A stretch of 52,735 bases of DNA from Pseudomonadota bacterium (lineage in GTDB: Bacteria > Pseudomonadota > Alphaproteobacteria > Rhizobiales > Devosiaceae). Shown here in pieces: positions 45,196-52,647 of the stretch (position 1 is its first letter; every line of letters starts with the position of its first letter). The stretch covers positions 1 through 52,735 of the forward strand of contig JAEZKB010000191.1 in assembly GCA_023415605.1 (NCBI GenBank), given 5' to 3'. The position numbers and the translations under genes are program-made. Under the pieces are notes generated by a model, which had not been told where the DNA came from, did not search any database, and was given only the letters and a program-made list of their open reading frames with translations.

Positions 45196-45243
45196 GCCGT
45201 CCGGACCGCAGCCCGGTGGGGGAAACAGCCCGAACTGAAAGGG

Positions 45244-45411
45244 CTATGAAGCCTTGCGGAACATCCCTATCAGTAGCGAGACGACGAGAAACGCCACGAA
45301 CAGGAAGAAGAGGATCTGCGCAATTCCGGATGCGGCGCCGGCGATACCGCCAAAGCCAAGCACACCCGCCACGAGCGCGATCACGAGAAACAGCAGAGCA
45401 TAGTAGAGCAT
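45244..45411 (-). CDS. DUF1328 small membrane protein (UPF0391)
   Basis: A 55-residue, almost wholly hydrophobic protein with two membrane helices around a Gly/Ala-rich turn: MLYYALLFLVIALVAG at the N-terminus, GFGGIAGAASGIAQ in the middle, and a second helix ending FRKAS. This matches the DUF1328 family (E. coli YtjA). It is preceded by a near-ideal EcfG promoter about 35-60 bases upstream, so it should be a member of the general stress regulon. Molecular function unknown. Confidence 0.88.
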   Translation of the reverse strand: MLYYALLFLVIALVAGVLGFGGIAGAASGIAQILFFLFVAFLVVSLLIGMFRKAS

Positions 45412-45445
45412 TGGATTGTCTCCATGTCTTCTTATCTGCTGAACT

Positions 45446-45471
45446 AACGGGGTGATTTGCTCCCCGGTTCC
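45446..45471 (-). promoter_or_regulatory. EcfG-type promoter for the DUF1328 gene
   Basis: Minus-strand GGAAC (45467-45471), a 17-base spacer and CGTT (45446-45449) match the alphaproteobacterial EcfG consensus exactly. Transcription would start about 25 bases before the ATG. Confidence 0.8.
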
Positions 45472-45482
45472 TAGGGGACAAC

Positions 45483-45507
45483 AAAAAGCCGGGGAAACTC
45501 CCCGGCT
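45483..45507 (-). terminator. rho-independent terminator after phyR
   Basis: A perfect 9-bp stem (AGCCGGGGA / TCCCCGGCT) with a 3-base loop, followed on the minus strand by TTTTT. It lies about 27 bases past the phyR stop. Confidence 0.88.
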
Positions 45508-45533
45508 CTGTCAATCAACTGAGCGTGGCCAGA

Positions 45534-46328
45534 TTATGCGGCCGCGCGTGAGCCTTCATCGAAGAACAGCGCCTGGCTGATCAGTGCCTTCACCATGTCC
45601 GGATTGAACGGCTTGGTGACGAGGAAGGTTGGCTCGGGACGTTCGCCAGTGAGCAGCCGCTCAGGGAACGCGGTGATGAAGATCACCGGCAGCGGCGTAT
45701 CGGCGAGAATGTCGTTGACCGCATCAATGCCCGACGAACCATCGGCAAGCTGGATGTCGGCCAGGATCATCTTGGGCTGGGTCTTGCCATACATCGCCAG
45801 CGCTTCCTTGTGGGTGCGGGCAATGCCCGTGACCTTGTGGCCAAGGCTCTCGACGAGCTGCTCGATATCCATGGCGATCAGCGGTTCGTCCTCAATGATC
45901 ATGATATCGGTTGCGACCTGGCTCGAGATTTCGTGCGAAGCCTGATCAAGGAGCTTTGCGAATTCTTCGGGCGAGACGTCCAAGACCTCGGCGGCCTCGT
46001 CATGCGAAAAGCCTTCGACCGCAACGAGTAGGAAGGCCTGGCGGGCGCGCGGCGTCAAATTGGCGAGGTTGGCGGCGGCGCGCTTTTCCCAAGCAAAGCT
46101 CGTGGCTGGCTCGGGGATGCGCACGGCCGAGGACGAGAACAAGCTCGAAAAGAGCTTATAGAGCGCAATCCGGTCGTTCGACGCCTCGGGAAAGATCGAA
46201 ATGTCGGCAATCAGGGCCTCAAGAGTGGCCGCCACATATGCGTCGCCCGACGTTTGAGAGCCGGTGGTCGCCCGCGAAAAGCGACGCAGATACGGCAGAT
46301 GCGGAGCGATCCGCATGGACAAGGTCAT
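45534..46328 (-). CDS. phyR: general stress response regulator PhyR
   Basis: Phosphorylated PhyR binds the anti-sigma factor NepR and frees EcfG. The 264-residue protein has an EcfG-like sigma domain (about 1-130; LTPRARQAFLLVAVEGFSHD marks its sigma4-like part) and a C-terminal receiver (about 142-260) with IIEDEPL acidic pocket, phospho-acceptor Asp191 in ILADIQL, the Phe-Ile-Thr-Ala-Phe segment of the family (FITAFPERLLTG), and Lys in VTKPF. The start at MTLSMRI is supported by GGGAG about 8 bases upstream. It is divergent from nepR-ecfG and has an EcfG-type promoter, implying positive feedback. Confidence 0.95.
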   Translation of the reverse strand: MTLSMRIAPHLPYLRRFSRATTGSQTSGDAYVAATLEALIADISIFPEASNDRIALYKLFSSLFSSSAVRIPEPATSFAWEKRAAANLANLTPRARQAFLLVAVEGFSHDEAAEVLDVSPEEFAKLLDQASHEISSQVATDIMIIEDEPLIAMDIEQLVESLGHKVTGIARTHKEALAMYGKTQPKMILADIQLADGSSGIDAVNDILADTPLPVIFITAFPERLLTGERPEPTFLVTKPFNPDMVKALISQALFFDEGSRAAA

Positions 46329-46373
46329 AAAACTACTCCCTGTGACGCTTGGTGGTAACTTACCGTGGCGATA

Positions 46374-46398
46374 AACACGGGCCGTACAAAAAAGTTCC
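46374..46398 (-). promoter_or_regulatory. EcfG-type promoter for phyR
   Basis: Minus-strand GGAAC (46394-46398), a 16-base spacer and TGTT (46374-46377) lie 46 bases before the phyR ATG. One base of the -10 (T for C) departs from consensus. Confidence 0.75.
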
Positions 46399-46420
46399 TG
46401 ACAAAATGCGGAACTTTTTT
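46388..46420. repeat. perfect inverted repeat carrying both -35 elements
   Basis: AAAAAAGTTCC (46388-46398) and GGAACTTTTTT (46410-46420) are exact reverse complements, 11 bases each, separated by 11 bases. Each arm holds the GGAAC of one of the two divergent EcfG promoters, with a T6 tract on the downstream side. Confidence 0.9.
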
Positions 46421-46434
46421 CTGCAGCAGGCATT
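46410..46434 (+). promoter_or_regulatory. EcfG-type promoter for nepR-ecfG
   Basis: Plus-strand GGAAC (46410-46414), a 16-base spacer and CATT (46431-46434; consensus CGTT). About 50 bases upstream of nepR. The -10 has one mismatch. Confidence 0.65.
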
Positions 46435-46484
46435 GTGGACCCTGCGGCAGAATTGGGCGTCACATTCTGCGATAGGGCGGCGTA

Positions 46485-46691
46485 ATGCGAGATAAATCGA
46501 AGATGAATAATATGAGCACACCTCGGCCAAGGCGTAACGATGACGGGCTGGGGCCAACCTCAGACATAGGTGCGCGCCTGCGTGCCCTCTTCGGTGCTGT
46601 TCAAGACGAGCCGGTTCCCGACCGGCTGCTCGACCTACTGGAGAAGCTGGACGAAGCCGAAAGCAAGTCTTCCTCTGCGAAGGGGGAGTAA
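46485..46691 (+). CDS. nepR: anti-sigma factor NepR
   Basis: Binds and silences EcfG until PhyR-P takes it away. The 68-residue protein has a disordered, basic N-terminus and the two-helix NepR core at about 27-60 (IGARLRALFGAVQDEPVPDR then LLDLLEKLDEAE). Alternative starts at internal ATGs (46503, 46512) are possible because ribosome sites are weak. The stop directly abuts the ATG of ecfG, so sigma and anti-sigma are translationally coupled. Confidence 0.92.
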   Translation: MRDKSKMNNMSTPRPRRNDDGLGPTSDIGARLRALFGAVQDEPVPDRLLDLLEKLDEAESKSSSAKGE

Positions 46692-47276
46692 ATGGCTCAG
46701 TCCACACCCATCGAACGCGACAAGTCCGAGCGCGAAGCCCCCTCGTTCAAGCGCGAACTGCTGGCGACGCTGCCGAGCCTGCGCGCCTTCGCTGTGTCGC
46801 TCTCAGGCAAGCACGACAAGGCCGACGACCTGGTGCAGGACACCGTGATGAAGGCCTGGGCCAAGCAGTCCAGCTTCGAAATGGGCACCAATATCAAGGC
46901 CTGGCTGTTCACGATCCTCCGCAACGAGTTCTACAGCCAGATGCGCAAGCGCGGCCGTGAGGTGCAGGACACCGACGGCGCTTTCACCGAGCGTATGGCA
47001 GTGCATCCGAGCCAGTACGGCATCATGGATCTTGCCGACTTCAAGAAGGCGCTCGACGCGCTGCCGGATGACCAGCGCGAAGCGGTGATCCTCATCGGTG
47101 CTTCGGGCTTCTCGTATGAAGAGGCGGCGGAAATCTGTAATTGTGCCGTCGGCACGATGAAGAGCCGCGTCAGCCGAGCCCGCACGCGGTTGCAGGAGAC
47201 ATTGAAGGTTTCAGGCGAGGCGGACTATGGCCCGGACGCGGTTTCTGCACAGGTGACTACAATTCCGCACGCCTGA
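46692..47276 (+). CDS. ecfG: ECF sigma factor EcfG
   Basis: Directs RNA polymerase to general stress promoters (GGAAC...CGTT). The 194-residue protein has sigma region 2 (about 20-90; DKADDLVQDTVMKAWAK near 42) and region 4 (about 115-175; LPDDQREAVILIGASGFSYE and the helix-turn-helix with CAVGTMKSRVSRART). The linker EVQDTDGAFTERMAVHPSQY quoted by its ends is typical of EcfG. It starts immediately after the nepR stop; a stem-loop follows 65 bases downstream. Confidence 0.95.
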   Translation: MAQSTPIERDKSEREAPSFKRELLATLPSLRAFAVSLSGKHDKADDLVQDTVMKAWAKQSSFEMGTNIKAWLFTILRNEFYSQMRKRGREVQDTDGAFTERMAVHPSQYGIMDLADFKKALDALPDDQREAVILIGASGFSYEEAAEICNCAVGTMKSRVSRARTRLQETLKVSGEADYGPDAVSAQVTTIPHA

Positions 47277-47341
47277 CCGGCTCCAGCCCTATTCTGGCCC
47301 ATTATGCCGTCTAGAGAGAAGGTCAAGCGTCGACATCGCGT

Positions 47342-47373
47342 CCGGCTCCACCTCGGAGCCGGCGCTACTTTTT
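47342..47373 (+). terminator. possible terminator after ecfG
   Basis: A perfect 8-bp stem (CCGGCTCC / GGAGCCGG) with a 5-base loop, followed after six bases by TTTTT. It would separate ecfG from the downstream kinase gene. Confidence 0.55.
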
Positions 47374-47398
47374 CTTCCGGCGCCAGTGGACGACAGCT

Positions 47399-48802
47399 AT
47401 GACCGAAGCCAGTACGGACCTCGGTCTGCTCGATCTGCCCAGGCGTGAGGCGGGCCGCAGGCTGAGCATCATCCTCTCCCTTGCCCTTGTGCTGGCCGCT
47501 GCCGGCGCGTCGCTTTTCCTTGTCCGCAGCGTCGATACGCAACTCAGCGACATCGCCGACACCTATGAAGTGCGCCGGCAGGCGCGTGAACTGATCCAGG
47601 CGCTGGCGGATGCGGAGACCGGCCAGCGCGGCTATCTCATCACGCGGGAGGCGCAGTATCTCCAGCCCTATGAGCTGGCGACGGCGACACTCGGCACCAC
47701 ATACCAGAACCTGATCGACCTGATCGAAGACAATCCGCAGCAAGTGGCACAGATTGAGCCGCTGGCCGAGCCGATCGCGCAAAAGCGGGCCGAGATGGCG
47801 GAGACCATTCAGCTCGCCGCCGACGGTCGTATGGCGGATGCACTGGCGCTGACGAGGACGGGCAAAGGCCAGGAGCTGATGGATTCGATCCGCAGCACCC
47901 TCCGCAGCTTCATCAATGCCGAAGACGCCAAACTGATCGAGCGGAACGCAGCGGTGCAGTCCTACCGGCAGTGGCTGGTGGTCGCGATTCTAGCGGCGCT
48001 GGCTAGTGCGGCGACGCTGGCCTATGTCCTCTTCACCCGCACGCAGCAGCAGTTTTCCAGCCTCGAAAGGGTCAGCTCGGCGCTGGCCTCGCAGAACGAG
48101 GAGTTGGAGGCGCATGTGCGCGAGCGCACGGCGGAGGCCGAGGAAGCGCGAGCGCATGCCGAGCGCGAGCGAGCGCGGGTCGAGGCGCTGCTGCAGGACA
48201 CTAACCACCGCATCGGCAATTCGCTGGCAACGGTCTCGTCGCTGCTAGGGCTGCAGGTTAGCCGCACGCGGTCGGAAGAAGTGCGCTCGGCGCTCGATGC
48301 GGCGCAGGCCCGCGTCCACGCCATTGCGTCTTCGCACCGCCGACTACGACTCGGGGCCGACCTCGAAACCATCAGTGCCGACGAATTCCTCGAGGCTGTG
48401 CTCGACGATCTCAAGACCACCCATGCAGTGGGTCGCAAGGTCAAGTTCCAGGGTGAGTTCGCGCCGGTCACCATCAATGCGCGTGACGCAACCACGATCG
48501 GCATCGTCCTGGGCGAGCTGATCACCAATGCGCTGAAGCACGCCTTTGCGCCCGACCAGCCCGGCACGATCTGGGCCAAATTCTCGCGCAATACGGACGG
48601 CACCGCCGTGCTGACCGTCGAGGACGACGGCCGGGGGCTTTCGGAGCAGGGCGCCAAGTCCGAGGCAGGGCTTGGGGCAATGATCATCAAGCAGTTGGCG
48701 CGGCAGTTCGGCGGTGAGCCGGCCTACGCGGCGCGCGAGGGTGGCGGCACTCGGGTCAGCGTCAGCTTGCCCGAGCTCGATCGATCAACGGCAAACGCGT
48801 AG
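47399..48802 (+). CDS. CHASE3 sensor histidine kinase (HisKA_2 type)
   Basis: A 467-residue membrane kinase. TM1 is about residues 22-43, the periplasmic CHASE3 sensor about 45-180 (contains DAETGQRGYLITRE near 64-77, its hallmark), TM2 about 184-204, then a long coiled coil (about 210-265) and the HisKA_2 phospho-acceptor His270 in DTNHRIGNS. The ATPase domain has GELITNALKHAF near 379 and EDDGRGL near 409. Its position directly after ecfG makes it a strong candidate for the PhyK-type kinase or phosphatase that sets PhyR phosphorylation. No EcfG promoter is visible before it. Confidence 0.9.
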   Translation: MTEASTDLGLLDLPRREAGRRLSIILSLALVLAAAGASLFLVRSVDTQLSDIADTYEVRRQARELIQALADAETGQRGYLITREAQYLQPYELATATLGTTYQNLIDLIEDNPQQVAQIEPLAEPIAQKRAEMAETIQLAADGRMADALALTRTGKGQELMDSIRSTLRSFINAEDAKLIERNAAVQSYRQWLVVAILAALASAATLAYVLFTRTQQQFSSLERVSSALASQNEELEAHVRERTAEAEEARAHAERERARVEALLQDTNHRIGNSLATVSSLLGLQVSRTRSEEVRSALDAAQARVHAIASSHRRLRLGADLETISADEFLEAVLDDLKTTHAVGRKVKFQGEFAPVTINARDATTIGIVLGELITNALKHAFAPDQPGTIWAKFSRNTDGTAVLTVEDDGRGLSEQGAKSEAGLGAMIIKQLARQFGGEPAYAAREGGGTRVSVSLPELDRSTANA

Positions 48803-48810
48803 GTCTTGCG

Positions 48811-48836
48811 GGAACTCCTAGGGGTATGTTCCCGTT
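48811..48836 (+). promoter_or_regulatory. EcfG-type promoter for the lipid kinase gene
   Basis: GGAAC (48811-48815), a 17-base spacer and CGTT (48833-48836), an exact consensus match. It begins 8 bases after the stop of the CHASE3 kinase gene and about 40 bases before the lipid kinase start. It also excludes the ATG at 48826 as the start codon. Confidence 0.8.
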
Positions 48837-48876
48837 GCTGGCGCAGCGTCGTTGCGCAGGGCCAGGAGACATGCGC

Positions 48877-49797
48877 ATGCACTATATCGGCATCTTCAAT
48901 CGGGACGGGGGCACGTTCCGAACGACGGACATGGATGCCTTCACGGACAAAGCGGTGAAAATCTTCGGCGAGCATGGCCACGTGCTCGAGCCGCGCATCG
49001 TCGAGGGCAAAGACCTCATCGCCGAACTGGAGAAGGCAGCCAACGACCCGGCGTGCGACGTGCTCCTCGCCGGCGGCGGCGATGGCACGATCTCATCCGC
49101 GGCGGAAATCTGCTTCCGGACGGGCAAGCCTCTCGCCGTGCTCCCGGCGGGCACGATGAACCTCTTCGCCCGTTCGCTGAAACTACCCTTGGTGCTCGAC
49201 CAGGCACTGGTCGCGCTGGCGGCAGGCGAGGTGCGGCGGGTGGATATCGCCACCGCCAACGGCAAGGCGTTCGTGCACCAGTTCTCCGTCGGTATCCATA
49301 CCCGGCTGGTTCGGATGCGCGAACAACTGGTCTATCGCAGCCGGTTGGGCAAAATGGTCGCGAGCGTGCGGGCCATCGTCAAGGCCGTGCAGCGGCCACC
49401 GGTGTTCTGGGTGGAAATCCGCAGTGGGCGCGGGCTGGAGCAACGCAAAGCCACCGGCATCACTGTCAGCAACAATCTGCTCAGCGAGGGACATGTGCCC
49501 TATGCCGACACCATCGATGGCGGCGTGCTCGGCGTCTATCTCGTCAAGCCGCTGCCGCCACTGCAACTGGCAAAGCTCTGCCTCGACGTCATCATGGGCC
49601 GCTGGAAAGACAGCCCGCAGGTGTCCGAGAAGGAGGTGCGCGAACTGACGCTGGTGTTCCCGCGCAAGAAGTCGAGTGCGCAGGCCCTCATCGATGGGGA
49701 ACTCAGCGAACTGAGCTATCGTGTTGTCCTCCGCATTCATCCAGGCGCGCTGCAGGTGGTTGCGCCGGTCGAGCAGCTGGAGACGATCGCGGCCTGA
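48877..49797 (+). CDS. diacylglycerol/lipid kinase family protein
   Basis: A 306-residue DAGK-catalytic-domain protein (YegS/BmrU group) that phosphorylates diacylglycerol or a related lipid. The nucleotide-binding GGGDGT is near residue 66, the PAGTMNLFARS segment near 89, and the C-terminal domain (about 130-300) is the beta-rich YegS fold. The ATG at 48877 is preferred because AGGAG lies 8 bases upstream; 48871 is also possible. Its EcfG promoter places it in the general stress response, suggesting membrane-lipid turnover under stress. Confidence 0.88.
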   Translation: MHYIGIFNRDGGTFRTTDMDAFTDKAVKIFGEHGHVLEPRIVEGKDLIAELEKAANDPACDVLLAGGGDGTISSAAEICFRTGKPLAVLPAGTMNLFARSLKLPLVLDQALVALAAGEVRRVDIATANGKAFVHQFSVGIHTRLVRMREQLVYRSRLGKMVASVRAIVKAVQRPPVFWVEIRSGRGLEQRKATGITVSNNLLSEGHVPYADTIDGGVLGVYLVKPLPPLQLAKLCLDVIMGRWKDSPQVSEKEVRELTLVFPRKKSSAQALIDGELSELSYRVVLRIHPGALQVVAPVEQLETIAA

Positions 49798-49807
49798 CGG
49801 CGAAAGA

Positions 49808-49833
49808 AAAACCCCGCCGTACCGGCGGGGTTT
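49808..49833. terminator. bidirectional terminator
   Basis: A perfect 8-bp stem (CCCCGCCG / CGGCGGGG, extendable by A-T pairs) with a TAC loop, flanked by A's on the left and T's on the right. It lies between the convergent lipid kinase and 77-residue genes. Confidence 0.85.
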
Positions 49834-49863
49834 CCGTAAACTCGTAGCAATGTGTTCTGCGGA

Positions 49864-50097
49864 TCAGAGGCTGGCGGCGCCGGCTTCAACCGGCTGCTGG
49901 CCAAGCTTGCGAAGCGCCATCTCAATGGCTTTGAGATCCTCGCCGTCGTCGCCATCGATCGGGGTCATCCCCTCGGTGGCGCTCCGCTCCTTGCTCAAAG
50001 CGTCGGCTTCGAACTGGCGCAGGACGTGGATTTTCTCGTCTTCACGCAGATGGTCGTCCTTAAGGATAGTCACGATCCGCCGTTTCATAAATGACAT
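49864..50097 (-). CDS. small hypothetical stress protein
   Basis: A 77-residue soluble, highly charged protein with no recognisable domain. It is mostly helical by composition: MKRRIVTILKDDHLREDEKI at the start and DLKAIEMALRKLGQ near the end. AAGGA lies 7 bases before the ATG. It is preceded by an exact EcfG-type promoter about 75 bases upstream and ends at a bidirectional terminator, so it is a self-contained stress-induced unit. Function unknown. Confidence 0.75.
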   Translation of the reverse strand: MSFMKRRIVTILKDDHLREDEKIHVLRQFEADALSKERSATEGMTPIDGDDGEDLKAIEMALRKLGQQPVEAGAASL

Positions 50098-50171
50098 GGC
50101 AAATCCTTTTGGTTGACTTTCGCCGCCCCGGACTATCGCCTTTCGGCATTAGGCCGGAACGACATTATGTA

Positions 50172-50196
50172 AACGCCTCGGAACTATGGCGGTTCC
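50172..50196 (-). promoter_or_regulatory. EcfG-type promoter for the 77-residue protein gene
   Basis: Minus-strand GGAAC (50192-50196), a 16-base spacer and CGTT (50172-50175), an exact consensus match, 75 bases before the ATG. Confidence 0.8.
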
Positions 50197-50204
50197 ACCG
50201 CATT
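50180..50204 (+). promoter_or_regulatory. EcfG-type promoter candidate for the GAF-PAS kinase gene
   Basis: Plus-strand GGAAC (50180-50184), a 16-base spacer and CATT (50201-50204). It has the same one-base -10 variant as the nepR promoter and overlaps the minus-strand promoter of the 77-residue gene. Confidence 0.55.
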
Positions 50205-50245
50205 CTTGGTGTGGGCGGGGGAGTGTAGAGTGACTGGGACCGATT

Positions 50246-51739
50246 GTGACGAGCGGGCGTAGTTCCCTGCCCAATGAGGTGCGGGACAGTGTGGCAAACC
50301 AAAAGCGTCGTCAGGCGCTGGATGATCTTCAACAACTGGACAGCGAGGCCGACCCGGATTTCGACCGGTTGACACGCCTTGCCGCCGGTATTTTTGGCAC
50401 GCCCATAAGTCTCGTCACGCTCGTCGATATTGACCGGCAGTGGTTCAAAAGCCGCGTCGGTACGGACATGACCGAGACCACGATCGAGCTGTCCTTCTGT
50501 GCCCATGCCATCGCCGAGAAGGACACCGGGCCGATGGTGGTGCTCGACACTTCGGCCGATGAGCGCTTCAGCGACAATGCGCTGGTGACCGGGGACGAGC
50601 ACATCCGGTTCTATGCCGGTGCGCCGATTACTGTGCGGGGCCAGAAGCTCGGCACACTTTGCGTCCTCGACCGTTCGCCGCGGCAGGACGTTTCGGCTCA
50701 GCACCTCAACGAACTGCGCGACCTGGCGGCGCTGGCGAGCTCGTTGTTTGAGCTGAAAGACGAGGCGCGAGTGCGCGCCCGCACAACCGCTGAACTGATC
50801 AAGGAAGAGTGGCGGCATGCCCTTACCCTCGAGGCGGGTAAGGTAGGCAGCTATGTCTGGGACATCCCGACGGGTTCGGTGGTCGCAAACGACATCATGC
50901 GGCGCATGTATGGGTTCGATGCCGTCAAGCCGCTGCAGGTCGACGAATTCTTCGCCGTCATCCATCCCGACGATATCGAGAGTGTCCGTGCCTCTATCGA
51001 TGCCACCTTCAGGGATGGCGTCGACTACAGTGCCGAGTTCCGCGTGCGCACGGGTCGTTGGGTGAGCGCGCGTGGCCGCGTCTACCAGCGTAACGCTGAG
51101 GGCGATCCGCTGGTGATGATGGGCGTCAATATCGACATCACCGAAGCCCGACAGGCGGCCGAGCATACGCGGCATCTACTACGCGAGCTCAATCACCGGG
51201 TGAAGAATACGCTTGCCATGACGCAGTCATTGGCGCGGCAAACGCTTAAGCGCAGCCCTGATCCGAAGGACTTTATCGAGGCGTTTTCGGGACGGCTCCG
51301 GACGCTTGCCGACGCGCACAGCTTGCTGGCCGATCGCGACTGGGCTGGCATCGGCATTACCGAACTGGTCAACTCCCAAGTTGGCCCTTATGCGATCCAT
51401 GGCGCCGATCGGGTGACGATACACGGCGATGACGTGCAGCTTCCGCCCGACCACGCACTGGGGCTCGGCATTATCCTGCATGAGCTCGCGTCCAACGCCG
51501 CTCGCTTCGGTGCGTTGTCGGTGGATACCGGCAAGCTCAAGGTGCTGTGGACGGTCGAGAATGGCGAAGTCAGCCTCAGCTGGAGCGAGAGCGGCGGACC
51601 AGAGGTGTCCCAATCCCGCGAAAGCGGCTTCGGCTCGCGGCTGATCCAGCGTAGCCTCGATAAGATCCTTGGCAGTAAAGTGGACCTCGACTTCGCCCCC
51701 GGCGGGGTGCAGGCACAGATCTCGTTTCCACTGGACTAG
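50246..51739 (+). CDS. HWE-family histidine kinase with GAF and PAS domains
   Basis: A 497-residue cytoplasmic kinase. A GAF domain covers about 25-170 (FCAHAIAEKD near 93 and FYAGAPITVRGQKLGTLCVLD quoted by its ends near 128-148), a PAS domain about 185-305, and the HWE kinase core about 310-495 with ELNHRVKNTLAM near 318, ILHELASNAARFGAL near 412 and WSE near 450. There is no membrane segment, so it should sense an internal signal. It has an EcfG-like promoter, which would make it a feedback element of the stress pathway. The GTG start lacks a strong ribosome site. Confidence 0.88.
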   Translation: MTSGRSSLPNEVRDSVANQKRRQALDDLQQLDSEADPDFDRLTRLAAGIFGTPISLVTLVDIDRQWFKSRVGTDMTETTIELSFCAHAIAEKDTGPMVVLDTSADERFSDNALVTGDEHIRFYAGAPITVRGQKLGTLCVLDRSPRQDVSAQHLNELRDLAALASSLFELKDEARVRARTTAELIKEEWRHALTLEAGKVGSYVWDIPTGSVVANDIMRRMYGFDAVKPLQVDEFFAVIHPDDIESVRASIDATFRDGVDYSAEFRVRTGRWVSARGRVYQRNAEGDPLVMMGVNIDITEARQAAEHTRHLLRELNHRVKNTLAMTQSLARQTLKRSPDPKDFIEAFSGRLRTLADAHSLLADRDWAGIGITELVNSQVGPYAIHGADRVTIHGDDVQLPPDHALGLGIILHELASNAARFGALSVDTGKLKVLWTVENGEVSLSWSESGGPEVSQSRESGFGSRLIQRSLDKILGSKVDLDFAPGGVQAQISFPLD

Positions 51740-51745
51740 CCGTCG

Positions 51746-52186
51746 CTAGTCATCCTTGTGGCCGCCGGGCTTTGAGAGCAGGTAGAGCGCTGCGAGGGCG
51801 CCGCCTATCGGCAGGCCGATCTGCTTCATGATCGGCGACTTCAAGAGCATTGGCACCGCCGTGATGGCCGCCGTCGTCACCAGTGCCGTCTTTTCTGCCG
51901 AATGCCGCCGTTGGGCTTCGCGGCGGGCAATAATGCTCGCCGAGATGCGAATGGCGATGAAGATGGTCAGGGCGACGACCAGTGCCCCGCCTGCAATCGC
52001 CAGCGGACCCCAGATCGGGCCCAGCCAGCTGACCAAGCCAGTGTAGAGGGCGACAAGAAGGAAGACCACGCCGATCAAGGCGAAGAACGCAATCGCCATC
52101 CAGGCGGCCGCGTTCTTCTTGAAACGGTTAAGCAAGTCTTCGACCTCGATGCCGAGGATCGATGCCAGCGGCAACAATAGGTGCAT
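51746..52186 (-). CDS. holin-X-like small membrane protein
   Basis: A 146-residue protein with an N-terminal amphipathic helix, two membrane helices at about 30-53 and 58-82, a basic cytoplasmic stretch (RREAQRRHSAEK near 92-103) and a weaker hydrophobic segment near 120-137. The layout matches the phage holin / Actinobacterial Holin-X superfamily of chromosomal stress proteins rather than a lytic phage holin; no phage genes are near. It follows the DUF883 gene by 8 bases and shares its EcfG promoter. Confidence 0.7.
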   Translation of the reverse strand: MHLLLPLASILGIEVEDLLNRFKKNAAAWMAIAFFALIGVVFLLVALYTGLVSWLGPIWGPLAIAGGALVVALTIFIAIRISASIIARREAQRRHSAEKTALVTTAAITAVPMLLKSPIMKQIGLPIGGALAALYLLSKPGGHKDD

Positions 52187-52194
52187 GGCTGCGC

Positions 52195-52617
52195 CTAGCG
52201 CGAGACGACCGCGAGGATAAAGCCGAGGGCGACCGCGCCGGCGACGGCGGTCAGCGGCTTTTCGCGGATGGTGTCCTTGAGCTGCTTCTCCAGCGCGCCG
52301 AACTCGTCCTGCGCGTCTTCGACGGCCTGCTCGCCCTGTGCCTTGAGATTGCGCAGCTCGCGCTTGGCGACGCTCTGGGCCTGACCGACCTTCTGCTCGG
52401 CAAGCATGGCGAGCGAAGCGGCGATGCCCTTGATGTCGTCCTGCAGTTGCTGAACCTGGGCTTCGAGATCGGGCTCGGCGGCACGGCGTGCTGCTGCAGA
52501 ACGGCTGGCACCGCTGCGCGAAGCTGCGGCGCGGCGAGCAGGGGTCGTTGTGTTGCGGGTGGAGGAACCGTTGCCGCCGCTGGTGCGGTTCGGGGCCATG
52601 TCTGGGGTACTAGCCAA
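52195..52617 (-). CDS. DUF883 (ElaB/YqjD-like) membrane-anchored protein
   Basis: A 140-residue protein: an Ala/Arg/Ser-rich disordered N-terminus (about 1-48), a long helical region (50-118) and a C-terminal membrane anchor preceded by REKPLTAVAGAVALGFILAV, the ElaB/YqjD signature. In E. coli the homologues are stationary-phase, membrane-anchored, ribosome-binding proteins. The TTG start is chosen because AGGAG lies 7 bases before it; the ATG six codons later has no ribosome site. An exact EcfG promoter lies about 30 bases upstream. Confidence 0.82.
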   Translation of the reverse strand: MASTPDMAPNRTSGGNGSSTRNTTTPARRAAASRSGASRSAAARRAAEPDLEAQVQQLQDDIKGIAASLAMLAEQKVGQAQSVAKRELRNLKAQGEQAVEDAQDEFGALEKQLKDTIREKPLTAVAGAVALGFILAVVSR

Positions 52618-52647
52618 TTTGACGCTCCTGGGTTGAATTGCCTCAAA

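Noticed and set aside
48826..48876. Earlier ATG of the lipid kinase frame.
   Set aside because: It falls between the -35 and -10 of the EcfG promoter, so the message would not include it; AGGAG supports 48877.
50156..50160. An additional GGAAC on the plus strand.
   Set aside because: No GTT-like -10 occurs 16-17 bases downstream.
51746..52186. The holin-like gene considered as a sign of prophage.
   Set aside because: No other phage genes adjoin, and its operon partner and promoter mark it as a chromosomal stress gene.
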